Assembly (NCBI GenBank): GCA_904419315.1 | Contig: CAJFQY010000023.1 | Coordinates: 1-33,306 of the forward strand | Direction of reading: 5' to 3' | Source: Zongyangia gallinarum | Lineage (GTDB): Bacteria; Bacillota; Clostridia; Oscillospirales; Ruminococcaceae | Length of the DNA: 33,306 nt | Shown here: in pieces, positions 1-7,687 of the stretch | Numbering within the stretch: position 1 is the stretch's first letter | How the letters are laid out: the number at the start of each line of letters is the position of its first letter | The notes under the pieces: generated by a model | The model's input: only the letters and a program-made list of their open reading frames with translations | Told to the model about the DNA's origin: nothing | Database searches by the model: none | Program-made: the position numbers and the translations under genes

Positions 1-163
1 GGGTCAATAGAATATAGCGGACGTCCAAGCCGCGGTTTCGGATGGCTTCTACCAATTTTTGTCCCTCGTCGCCGGGGTCTATAACTACGGCCACCTTGTC
101 CTCATCATAAGCAATATAACAATTTTCCTGTAAATATCCCACTGGGATTACGAGAATTTCCAT
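1..163 (-). CDS. MBL-fold metallo-hydrolase, N-terminal fragment
   Basis: This is the first 54 or so residues of a metallo-beta-lactamase-fold hydrolase of the glyoxalase II-like group; the rest lies beyond base 1. The visible start reads MEILVIPVGYLQENCYI, then a VVIDPGD segment and ILLT just at the edge. The NCYI and IDPG strands followed by ILLTH (His not yet reached) are typical of this fold before the HxHxDH metal site. Two adjacent ATG codons are possible; the one ending at 163 lies 7 bases after GGAG, the one at 166 only 4, so I chose 163. It sits 20 bases after the dtd stop and is probably co-transcribed with recJ-relA-dtd. The substrate cannot be told from the fragment. Confidence 0.85.
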   Translation of the reverse strand, partial: MEILVIPVGYLQENCYIAYDEDKVAVVIDPGDEGQKLVEAIRNRGLDVRYILLT

Positions 164-183
164 CATATCTCTCCTTTCCCGGG

Positions 184-636
184 TTACATCAGTTCATCCG
201 TATCTAGAAAAATGGTCACAGGGCCATCATTGACAATGGTAAGCTCCATATCCGCGCCAAAACTGCCTGTCTCCACCTTGGAAACACCAGTATTTTTCAT
301 TCTATCCACAAAATAGTCGTAAAGCTGTTCTGCATGGGCCGGATTTCCCGCCTTAACATAGGAGGGACGCCGTCCTTTTTTGCAGTCGGCATATAAAGTA
401 AAGTTGGAAACAATGATTACCTCTCCATCAACGTCCAATGCGCTACGGTTCATCTTGCCCTCATCGTCAGCAAAGATCCGCAGATTGGCCACCTTTTCAC
501 AGAGATAGTCGGCCTGAGCTTTTTCATCAGCGTCACAGACTCCTAACAGAATCATGAGACCCTGTCCAATTTTCGCCACCTGTTTTCCATCTATTTTTAC
601 TCCAGCACTGCTGACTCGCTGTAATATTACCCGCAT
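184..636 (-). CDS. dtd: D-aminoacyl-tRNA deacylase
   Basis: 150-residue Dtd, full length for the family. It hydrolyses D-amino acids (and glycine mischarged on tRNA-Ala) from tRNA in the cytoplasm, acting as chiral proofreading. It opens with MRVILQRVSSAGV, the typical Dtd start, has GRRPSY near residue 88, and carries the Gly-cisPro motif NDGPVT at residues 136-141. The other signature, normally SQFTL, reads SNFTL at residues 77-81, so Gln78 is replaced by Asn; the codon is AAC. The ATG is preceded by AGGAG at 7 bases, and that site overlaps the relA stop codon region (12 bases between genes), so the two are probably translated from one mRNA. The family call is secure; the effect of Asn78 is unknown. 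Confidence 0.96.
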   Translation of the reverse strand: MRVILQRVSSAGVKIDGKQVAKIGQGLMILLGVCDADEKAQADYLCEKVANLRIFADDEGKMNRSALDVDGEVIIVSNFTLYADCKKGRRPSYVKAGNPAHAEQLYDYFVDRMKNTGVSKVETGSFGADMELTIVNDGPVTIFLDTDELM

Positions 637-648
637 TGCGTCTCTCCT

Positions 649-2832
649 TTACTGATACGTCCTTTCAATGGATATGACCCCTGAAATCCGTTTCAGGGTG
701 GCGATAATGCTGTTAAGCTGTTCCACACTTTTGGTGCCAATGGTCACCTGAATCATGGTATGGCCATCCTTTAACTCCCTAGCGTTGAGGGAATGCAAGG
801 GCACCTTTAGGTTGGTCAGCCCCAAGCTGACATCAACTAGCAGGCCATCCCTGTCATTGGCATAAATCTCGATGGTTGACTTAAAGGTGCCGTTATCCGG
901 CAGCCCTGCCCAGGTTGTCCGCACCCAGCGATCCTTCTGATTTTCGTCCTTCATCGCCGACTGCACGTTAATGCAGTCCTTTTTATGGATGGAAACTCCA
1001 TAGCCCCGGGTGACAAATCCGATGATATCGTCGCCCGGCAGAGGATTACAGCATTTGGCAAACTTGACAAGGCAGCTGTCTAGTCCTTCCACAATAACAC
1101 CGCTCTGGGGCCGATGCTCTTTTTTGGGCTTGGCAGTCTGTTCCGCCTTCTGCTCTGGCACCCGGTACTTTTTCTGGAAATCATCCTTAATCCTGGGCAT
1201 AATCCGAGACAGGGAAATGCCGCCGTAGCCAATGGCCGCACAAAAATCATCAACGGAATTTAAATGCTGCCGTTTGGCGATCTCCAGCAAAAATTCTTTC
1301 ATCTCGGCTTCTGGTAGGGAAATCAGGTTGCGTTTAAATTCCCGTTCCAGCTCCGCGCGGCCTTCCTGGATGTTCTCATCCCGTTTTTCCCGCTTAAACC
1401 ACTGGCGGATCTTGTTGCGGGCCTCACTGGTTTTCACCATCTTCAGCCAATCCCGGTTGGGTCCATGACCCTGGGCATTGGAGGTGACAATTTCCACAAT
1501 CATGCCGGTACGCACCTGAAAATCCAGGGATACCTGACGTCCATCCACCTTGGCGCCGATCATCCGGTTGCCCACGGCACTGTGGATGGCATAGGCAAAG
1601 TCAATAACGGTAGACCCTGCAGGAAGGCTGATAACGTCCCCTTTGGGCGTAAAGACAAAAACTTCTTCCGGAGCCAGGTCGTTTTTGATGGAGCGGACAA
1701 TGTCCTCCACATCGTCTGACTCTTTCTGTACCTCCAGAAGCTGACGTACCCAGGCCAGACGCTCATCCAGCTTGTCCGAACCGCTGACGCCTGCTTTATA
1801 CTTCCAGTGGGCGGCAATGCCGAATTCCGCCGTATGATGCATGTCCCAGGTACGGATCTGCACCTCGAAAGGAATGGCTTCTTTGCCTACCACAGTGGTA
1901 TGCAGGGACTGGTACATGTTGGGTTTTGGCGTGGAAATATAGTCCTTGAACCGATTGGGTATCGGGCGGAACATATCGTGGATAATCCCGAGCACGTTAT
2001 AACATTCAATGACGGTGTCCACTATAATGCGGATGGCGTAAACATCAAAAATTTCTTCGAAAGAGCGCCCCTGCATATAGACCTTACGGTAGATACCGTA
2101 GATACTCTTAACTCTTCCCTCTACATAGGGGTTTTTGAAATCCTTCGAAAGGCGCTCAATGATCCGCTCTTTGATCGCCTCGAGAAACTGCTGACGGTCA
2201 TCATTGCGCATCCGCAGGGCTTTTTCTATGGAATCATAGCCGATGGGATCCAAATATTTTAAAGAAATATCCTCCAATTCCTCTTTAAAGGCGCGGATTC
2301 CCAAACGGTGGGCCAGCGGCGCATATACCTCCATGGTTTCCAGGGCCTTATCCCGCCTCTTTTGCGGCGGCAGAGCGTCGATCGTCCGCATATTGTGAAG
2401 GCGGTCCGCCAGCTTGATGATGATGACCCGGACATCCTGTGCCACTGCCAGCAGCATTTTGCGGACATTTTCCGCCTGCTGTTGTTCCCGGGAGGAAAAA
2501 GGAATCCGTCCCAGTTTTGTTACACCATCCACTAACAGCGCAACCTCTGAGCCAAACTGCTTCTCAATGGTGGAAAGTTCCACTTCGGTGTCCTCTACTA
2601 CGTCGTGGAGCAACGCCGCGCAAAGGGTATCTGTATCCATCCCCAGATCCACCAGAAGCACTGCCACAGCAATGGGATGAGAAATATAGGGCTCGCCGGA
2701 CTTTCTGCATTGTCCCTGGTGAGCGTCCACCGCTGTCTGATATGCCACTTTAATCTTTTCTAGGTCGTAGGGCTTGGTGCTCTCCTGCAATTTATGCTCC
2801 AAATCCTCAAAAGTATAAATCTTATTTTTCAT
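649..2832 (-). CDS. relA: Bifunctional (p)ppGpp synthetase/hydrolase (RSH, Rel)
   Basis: 727-residue long RSH enzyme making and degrading the stringent-response alarmone. Domains in order: HD hydrolase (about residues 30-190) with HDVVEDT at 76-82 and later KLADRLHNMRT; synthetase (about 225-345) with GRVKSIYGIYRKVY, RFKDYISTPKPNMYQSLHT and EVQIRT; TGS (about 390-455) starting VFVFTPKGD; a Cys-rich region with FAKCCNPLPGDDI; and a C-terminal ACT domain. All key residues of both active sites are visible, so it should be bifunctional, as expected for a single Firmicute Rel. I chose the ATG at 2832 because AGGTGG lies 8 bases upstream; in-frame GTG and ATG codons further upstream are too close to it. 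The start overlaps the recJ stop by 11 bases, suggesting translational coupling. Confidence 0.97.
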   Translation of the reverse strand: MKNKIYTFEDLEHKLQESTKPYDLEKIKVAYQTAVDAHQGQCRKSGEPYISHPIAVAVLLVDLGMDTDTLCAALLHDVVEDTEVELSTIEKQFGSEVALLVDGVTKLGRIPFSSREQQQAENVRKMLLAVAQDVRVIIIKLADRLHNMRTIDALPPQKRRDKALETMEVYAPLAHRLGIRAFKEELEDISLKYLDPIGYDSIEKALRMRNDDRQQFLEAIKERIIERLSKDFKNPYVEGRVKSIYGIYRKVYMQGRSFEEIFDVYAIRIIVDTVIECYNVLGIIHDMFRPIPNRFKDYISTPKPNMYQSLHTTVVGKEAIPFEVQIRTWDMHHTAEFGIAAHWKYKAGVSGSDKLDERLAWVRQLLEVQKESDDVEDIVRSIKNDLAPEEVFVFTPKGDVISLPAGSTVIDFAYAIHSAVGNRMIGAKVDGRQVSLDFQVRTGMIVEIVTSNAQGHGPNRDWLKMVKTSEARNKIRQWFKREKRDENIQEGRAELEREFKRNLISLPEAEMKEFLLEIAKRQHLNSVDDFCAAIGYGGISLSRIMPRIKDDFQKKYRVPEQKAEQTAKPKKEHRPQSGVIVEGLDSCLVKFAKCCNPLPGDDIIGFVTRGYGVSIHKKDCINVQSAMKDENQKDRWVRTTWAGLPDNGTFKSTIEIYANDRDGLLVDVSLGLTNLKVPLHSLNARELKDGHTMIQVTIGTKSVEQLNSIIATLKRISGVISIERTYQ

Positions 2833-4894
2833 TCCCATCACCACCTTGTGTTGTTATTGAGAGAGCCGCGAGAATCTTGCTTTTTCCCAAGTCAACTTTT
2901 TGGGGATTTTTTACAGCCCCGGTAAGGATTTTCCCATTTTTCTCCACCTGGGCCGCCAATCCCATTTCACACAGGACATCCAGCGCGATCCTCATCCTTC
3001 CATAATCCATTTTATCGCCTACCGCTCGGACAAACAAGAGGTCTTCCCCGAAACTGACAAATCTTTTCTCCCGCAGGTACCGGTATAACAGGGCAATATC
3101 CTCTCTAGAGGGCAGCAAGCGTTCTTTTTCTTCCTGCTGGAGCTTGCGTCCCAAACGGTAATCATCATAGAGGGTCTTGGTCGCAAAGAGCCGCTCTTCG
3201 CAGATTCCAGACGGGCGGATATCTTTGATCTTGATGGAAAGCTGCTGCATACCATTATAGATGCTGATGTCACAGCTTACCGCTATATCCACCCTATCTC
3301 CCGGTGCGTATTCCAACCGGTCAGGGCTCATACCAAAATAAAGGCCGTAGAAAGCGTCATCGTCCTTGATGAAGCGGATTTTACAGTGTTTTCCCCCCGA
3401 AAGCGGGTACACCTTGTCCACTATAGCTCCCATCACCGCAAATACCGGAGAGGCGTTTCCCGCCCCATAGGGCTCCAATGCGTCCAGCGCTTTGATTTTT
3501 TCTATGGTCATCTCCGAGATTTCCAGCACATGGTCAATAGGCAGGGTAAGGGTAGGCATCTGTGGGAAATTCTCATCACAATATTGATAGAAATCCCTCA
3601 GGAAGAGGGGAATATCATCTGTATAGAGGGAAAAGCCAGCTGCAAGAGAGTGACCGCCAAACCGGGTCAAATACGCACAGCTCTTTTGCAGTGCCTCAGC
3701 AAGGGAAAAACCCTCCACAGACCGGCCGGAGCCTCTGGCTTCGTCCCCTTCCACACTGATGAGGAAGCAGGGCTTCCCATAACGCTCCACCACCTTGGCG
3801 GCCACGATACCAATAATTCCATGGTGCCATTGGTCGGATTGAAGGACAATGACCTTTTGATAACGCTTCCGAGGATCGCTTTCCAGCTGCTGCTGTACCT
3901 GGGCTGCTATTTCATTGCCCAGGGCCTGTCTGTGCTGGTTAAGCTCGTTCATTTCCCGGGCAAGCTCAGCCGCTCGCTCCTCCTCTTCACAGAGCAAAAG
4001 TTCCAGCGCTTTGGACGTCTTACCCAACCTGCCCGCGGCATTGATCCTTGGTACAATGCCGAAAGCAACCATTTCGCTGCTCACCGGCTTTCCATCCAGG
4101 CCTGCCGCGGACAGCAGGGCGCTTACCCCTATATTTTCTGTCGTTTTTAGTATGTTTAAACCTTCCTTGACGAGAAGGCGGTTTTCTCCATCCAAATTGA
4201 CTACGTCACCAATGGTTCCAATGGCCACAATATCCCCATAATGTTCAATCATGCCCCAGCCGTCGTCACCATCCAGCGCGCACAGCAGCTTGAACGCCAC
4301 TCCCACGCCGGCAAGATTTTTATAAGGGCTTTCACAGTCCGTCCGGTGAGGATCGACTACCGCAACTGCTTTGGGCAGAGCCGCCAAGGGCTGGTGGTGG
4401 TCGGTGATGACCACATCAACGCCTAATTCTGCCGCATATTTTACCTCATCCAGCGCCGAGATACCGTTATCTACGGTGATGATTAACGTTGTCCCCTGTT
4501 CGCTGATGCGGTCAATCGCGCCCTTATTTAGTCCATATCCTTCTCCGTCTCGGTCAGGTATGTAGAAAAACACATCAGCGCCGATATTTTCAAGATAGGT
4601 ATAGACCAGGTAGGTGGCGGTCATTCCATCACAGTCATAGTCGCCATAAACGGCAATTTTTTCACCATTTTCTACAGCTAGTTGGATCCTTGCCACGGCT
4701 TTGTCCATATCCCTCATCAGAAACGGATCAAAAAAAGTTGGACTTCCCTCTAAAAAACGCTGAATTTGCTCTTCATTCTCATAGCCCCGCCCCAAAAGCA
4801 CATCGCAAACCAGCGGATCAACCTTTAGCGTCTTTGCTATCTGCTCGGCCAGAGACAGGTCAGATTGAGCAATCTTCCATCGTTTTAATTCCAA
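2822..4894 (-). CDS. recJ: Single-stranded-DNA exonuclease RecJ
   Basis: 690-residue RecJ, a 5'-3' single-strand DNA exonuclease used in recombination and mismatch or base-excision repair. DHH phosphoesterase motifs are intact: VYGDYDCDGMTA at about 82-93, VDNGIS, and VITDHHQP at about 162-169. The DHHA1 part follows with RINAAGRLG, GIIGIVAAK, GSGRS and FGGHSLAAGFS, then an OB-like segment beginning LEPYGAGNASPVF. I favour a TTG start at 4894: GGAGGG stands exactly 7 bases upstream. An in-frame GTG at 4909 lies within that ribosome site's leader and has no good site of its own. It is the first gene of the recJ-relA-dtd-MBL string. The apt gene often found between recJ and relA (as in Bacillus subtilis) is missing here. 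Confidence 0.95.
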   Translation of the reverse strand: MELKRWKIAQSDLSLAEQIAKTLKVDPLVCDVLLGRGYENEEQIQRFLEGSPTFFDPFLMRDMDKAVARIQLAVENGEKIAVYGDYDCDGMTATYLVYTYLENIGADVFFYIPDRDGEGYGLNKGAIDRISEQGTTLIITVDNGISALDEVKYAAELGVDVVITDHHQPLAALPKAVAVVDPHRTDCESPYKNLAGVGVAFKLLCALDGDDGWGMIEHYGDIVAIGTIGDVVNLDGENRLLVKEGLNILKTTENIGVSALLSAAGLDGKPVSSEMVAFGIVPRINAAGRLGKTSKALELLLCEEEERAAELAREMNELNQHRQALGNEIAAQVQQQLESDPRKRYQKVIVLQSDQWHHGIIGIVAAKVVERYGKPCFLISVEGDEARGSGRSVEGFSLAEALQKSCAYLTRFGGHSLAAGFSLYTDDIPLFLRDFYQYCDENFPQMPTLTLPIDHVLEISEMTIEKIKALDALEPYGAGNASPVFAVMGAIVDKVYPLSGGKHCKIRFIKDDDAFYGLYFGMSPDRLEYAPGDRVDIAVSCDISIYNGMQQLSIKIKDIRPSGICEERLFATKTLYDDYRLGRKLQQEEKERLLPSREDIALLYRYLREKRFVSFGEDLLFVRAVGDKMDYGRMRIALDVLCEMGLAAQVEKNGKILTGAVKNPQKVDLGKSKILAALSITTQGGDGNEK

Positions 4895-5011
4895 TACATT
4901 TCCCTCCACCAGGCGTTTCTGTACCGCCCTCAGCGCTTTCGCTTCTCTATAACCCAGTTACCTGTAACCACAAGCCTTTTATTCTAAAAATAGACAAATT
5001 TACAGAATTTT

Positions 5012-5040
5012 ATTTTATCACATCATCTACGAAACTTCAA
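5012..5040 (-). promoter_or_regulatory. Predicted sigma-A promoter of the recJ operon
   Basis: Reading the minus strand, -35 TTGAAG (5040-5035) and -10 TAAAAT (5017-5012) are separated by exactly 17 bases. Transcription would start near 5005, about 110 bases before recJ. The leader holds a GTTAC-AG-GTAAC inverted repeat around 4960-4971 whose role is unknown. It is the best match in the gap but has not been tested. Confidence 0.5.
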
Positions 5041-5045
5041 TAAAT

Positions 5046-5074
5046 AGGCCCACCTTCTCAGAATAGGAGGGCCT
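5046..5074 (-). terminator. Hairpin terminator after the patatin-like gene
   Basis: Minus-strand RNA forms AGGCCC-U-CCU, a 9-base loop, then AGG-U-GGGCCU. The left arm lies inside the last codons of the upstream gene and overlaps its stop. The tail is AU-rich (ATTTATTG) rather than a clean U run, so it may be leaky toward recJ. Confidence 0.6.
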
Positions 5075-5825
5075 CGTAAATTTCGACCATCTGTGTTTCC
5101 ACCGTCTCTTTTCCCAAAGCTTCCAACGCTTTTAGCCGCTTCTTTTTGGAAACTCGCACATTGCTCTCCCTCAGGTGGATGACAAACTGAGCATCATTCT
5201 TGAGTACAGAACGAATGGTATCCCTCATAACCTCATTTTGCATTTTTATTTCTTCTGTCCCATCTGAAGGGCTGGTAAATTCCACACAAAGCGCCCGGTC
5301 AAGCTGTTCCATCTTAAGCTGATATGTCGGGTAACCAATACGGTAAGTGGGATCCGCATAACGGCTCTTCCCCACTGTAGGAAAAAGCAGCCTAGTTACG
5401 GTTTTTAAAGCCTGTTCCCGCTGCAAAAAACTGGGCCACCGTTTCTTTTCCACCCCATTTTCAGCAAGTCCGGTAAATGTGGCAAGAGATCCGCTTCTCT
5501 TCTCCTCCGCTACAATGTCCAAAGAGGTTTGCATGTCGCTCAATCTTTTGACCCCTTGGTTTCGCAGCAGATGGTGGAAGCTTTTTTTCCATCTCCAACG
5601 CCTCCAAAAAGGGATGCGAGCTGTATCCGCATAAAATTTTTGCCGCAGTACTTCAATTGATTGAGATATCGGACAGCGGGCTGCAAATAAAACACTGGAT
5701 ACCGCCAATTCCTTAGATGCACTGACACAGGCAATGTCAATTCCGTTTTCCTGTAGCTGTCTTAAGGCGCAATAAACCGCTAAATCACCGATGCCGCATC
5801 CCGACAATGCAACACCTATCTTCAT
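5058..5825 (-). CDS. Patatin-like protein lacking the catalytic serine
   Basis: 255 residues with the outline of a patatin/RssA-type lipid acyl hydrolase but eroded catalytic motifs. The N-terminus MKIGVALSGCGIGDLAVYCA matches the oxyanion-hole strand (usually SGGGxRG), yet the Arg is lost (GCGIGD, residues 9-14). Where GxSxG is expected the protein reads SASKEL (35-40), placing Lys38 at the nucleophile position. The DGG/DGA region reads ADPT (157-160): Asp is kept, the Gly residues are not. A basic aromatic stretch PFWRRWRWKK (72-81) could touch membranes. The second half is Lys/Glu rich and ends in its own terminator. The start is supported by GGAG 7 bases upstream. Most likely a non-enzymatic paralog or a very divergent enzyme; the fold assignment itself is moderately certain and the function unknown. 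Confidence 0.7.
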   Translation of the reverse strand: MKIGVALSGCGIGDLAVYCALRQLQENGIDIACVSASKELAVSSVLFAARCPISQSIEVLRQKFYADTARIPFWRRWRWKKSFHHLLRNQGVKRLSDMQTSLDIVAEEKRSGSLATFTGLAENGVEKKRWPSFLQREQALKTVTRLLFPTVGKSRYADPTYRIGYPTYQLKMEQLDRALCVEFTSPSDGTEEIKMQNEVMRDTIRSVLKNDAQFVIHLRESNVRVSKKKRLKALEALGKETVETQMVEIYEALLF

Positions 5826-5985
5826 TTGATCGCTCCATTTCTCCTCGTAGTATCAAAACGGCAGGCCTTCACAGATTCTGACCTATGCTATTCTACGAAA
5901 TTGACAGGCTGTCCGTTCCAAAATCCTAGCTATCAGGCTCATTTTAGATGTCAGTTTTTGGTTCCGTAAGGGGAAAACATGTAAG

Positions 5986-6019
5986 AAAAAGGCAGCCGCA
6001 GCTAGCGGTTGCCTTTTTT
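5986..6019 (-). terminator. Rho-independent terminator
   Basis: Stem AAAAAGGCA-CCGC, 5-base loop, GCGG-TGCCTTTTT with one mismatch, starting just two bases after the stop of the flavoprotein gene. Minus-strand RNA ends in a U run. T runs on both sides mean it could also work on the plus strand, but no plus-strand gene needs it. Confidence 0.85.
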
Positions 6020-6020
6020 G

Positions 6021-7619
6021 CTAATCAAAAGGGGCATATTTTTTCATAATTTCCTGAGCTACTCGGATACCGTCCACCGCAGCACTCATGATGCCGCCGG
6101 CATATCCTGCCCCTTCTCCGCAGGGATAAACCCCGCTGACACTAATGGATTCCAGCCGATCTCCACGTGTCATCCGCACCGGAGAGGATGTGCGGGTCTC
6201 GACGCCGGTCAATACCGCATCCTCCGCCGCAAACCCTGGAAGCCTCCGTTGGAATTGCATAAGCCCTTCCCGCATCATAGCGGTGACAAAGGGCGGGAGT
6301 ATATCATCCAGTGAAGCTGGTACCACTCCTAGGGAATAGGAGGGTGTCACTCTGCCAAAATCCGCGCCGGAACGATGATTTAAAAATCTGCCCACCGTTT
6401 GTACAGGTGCTCGATAATTTCCTCCTCCGGCCAAAAAGGCGCTGTGTTCCAGCCTTTCTTGAAAGCGGATGGGATCTTGGGGGTGTACCCCAAAATCGTC
6501 TCGGTCCACAGAAACTACCAATGCTGCATTGGCATTGACCTGATCTCTGGCAAATTCGCTCATACCGTTGGTGACCACCGTATCAGCTACTGAAGATGCT
6601 GGAACAACCACCCCCCCAGGACACATGCAAAAAGTGTAGACGCCACGATTTCCCTTTCGATAGGATAACTGATATTCTCCCACGCCTACCAATGGGCTGC
6701 CCGCATATTCTCCAAAGAGGGCCTTATCGATCTCTTTTTGGAGATGTTCAATACGCACCCCCACCGAAAAGGCCTTTGGCTCGAAAAAGACACCGTCTTC
6801 CATCAAAGACATAAACGTGTCCCTCGCACTGTGGCCAATGGCCAGAATCGCTGTTTCACAAGGGACCGACTGGCCCTCAATCAAAAGCGCCCTCAAATTT
6901 CCGCCCTGGTGTTCTACCCCGGTTAAGGTTTTCTCAAAGAAAATCTCCCCTCCCAGCGCCAATATTTCCTCACGGATATTTTTTACTACACTGCGAAGCT
7001 TGTCCGTTCCAATATGAGGCTTAGAACGCTGGAGGATTTCCTTCGGCGCTCCATGGTTGACCAATTCCTCCAACACAAAAGTACATCGGGAATCAGAAAT
7101 CCGGGTGGTCAGCTTTCCGTCGGAAAAGGTGCCGGCTCCTCCTTCCCCAAACTGCACATTGGTTCTTTCATTGAGCATCCCTGTTTTCCAAAAGTGCTCC
7201 ACTGCCTGTACCCGATCTTCTACACACGCGCCACGCTCATAGACAATGGGCCGATAGCCATTTCGGGCAAGAAGCAAAGCCGCAAACATCCCGGCCGGTC
7301 CAAATCCAACAACAACCGGCCGCTCCTTCATTTTCTTGACACCAAAGCGGATTTCCAGCATTTCCCTCGACTTATAAGAAATGCTGCTGTTTTTTCTTCT
7401 GGCAGCCAAGTGGGGTTCCCGGCTGGGGTCAGTCAGTTCTACCCCCACGGAACATACCAGTGTCATGTGATTCCTCCGTCTAGCGTCTAGGGACGTTTTC
7501 ATCACATAAGCGTCTTTGATCCACCTTCTGGAGATCCCTAATAGAGATATGGCCTTATCTACCGCTTCGTCAGCACTCTCCTCAATGGGAATCCTTACGG
7601 ATGATATGACAATTGGCAT
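6021..7619 (-). CDS. FAD-dependent dehydrogenase, COG2509 type
   Basis: 532-residue flavoprotein of the uncharacterised NAD(FAD)-utilising dehydrogenase group. About 100 N-terminal residues form an extra domain (MPIVISSVRIPIEES onward), followed by the FAD dinucleotide motif VVVGFGPAGMFAA near residue 102, the GEGGAGTFSDGKLTTR segment, and a C-terminal GVYPCGEGAGYAGGIMSAA that closes the FAD site. The whole protein resembles other members of the family and is full length. I chose the ATG at 7619, with GGGGTG 7 bases upstream; a longer frame extends through the preceding terminator and is unlikely. It follows cdaR but is separated from it by a strong hairpin, so it may be transcribed alone. 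Substrate and physiological role are not known for this family. Confidence 0.85.
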   Translation of the reverse strand: MPIVISSVRIPIEESADEAVDKAISLLGISRRWIKDAYVMKTSLDARRRNHMTLVCSVGVELTDPSREPHLAARRKNSSISYKSREMLEIRFGVKKMKERPVVVGFGPAGMFAALLLARNGYRPIVYERGACVEDRVQAVEHFWKTGMLNERTNVQFGEGGAGTFSDGKLTTRISDSRCTFVLEELVNHGAPKEILQRSKPHIGTDKLRSVVKNIREEILALGGEIFFEKTLTGVEHQGGNLRALLIEGQSVPCETAILAIGHSARDTFMSLMEDGVFFEPKAFSVGVRIEHLQKEIDKALFGEYAGSPLVGVGEYQLSYRKGNRGVYTFCMCPGGVVVPASSVADTVVTNGMSEFARDQVNANAALVVSVDRDDFGVHPQDPIRFQERLEHSAFLAGGGNYRAPVQTVGRFLNHRSGADFGRVTPSYSLGVVPASLDDILPPFVTAMMREGLMQFQRRLPGFAAEDAVLTGVETRTSSPVRMTRGDRLESISVSGVYPCGEGAGYAGGIMSAAVDGIRVAQEIMKKYAPFD

Positions 7620-7642
7620 GCGTTTCACCCCACAATCCTGTA

Positions 7643-7675
7643 ATAAAACATGGCCTGCCGCCACAGCGGCAGGCC
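7643..7675 (-). terminator. Terminator after cdaR
   Basis: A perfect 10-bp stem, GGCCTGCCGC / GCGGCAGGCC with a four-base loop at 7652-7675, followed on the minus strand by ATGTTTTATTA. It begins 12 bases after the cdaR stop. The U tract is interrupted, so some readthrough into the flavoprotein gene is possible. Confidence 0.8.
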
Positions 7676-7687
7676 TGAAAAGTTATT

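Noticed and set aside
3386..4150. 254-codon plus-strand open frame
   Set aside because: Entirely antisense to recJ, whose motifs are certain; no ribosome site and no protein-like pattern.
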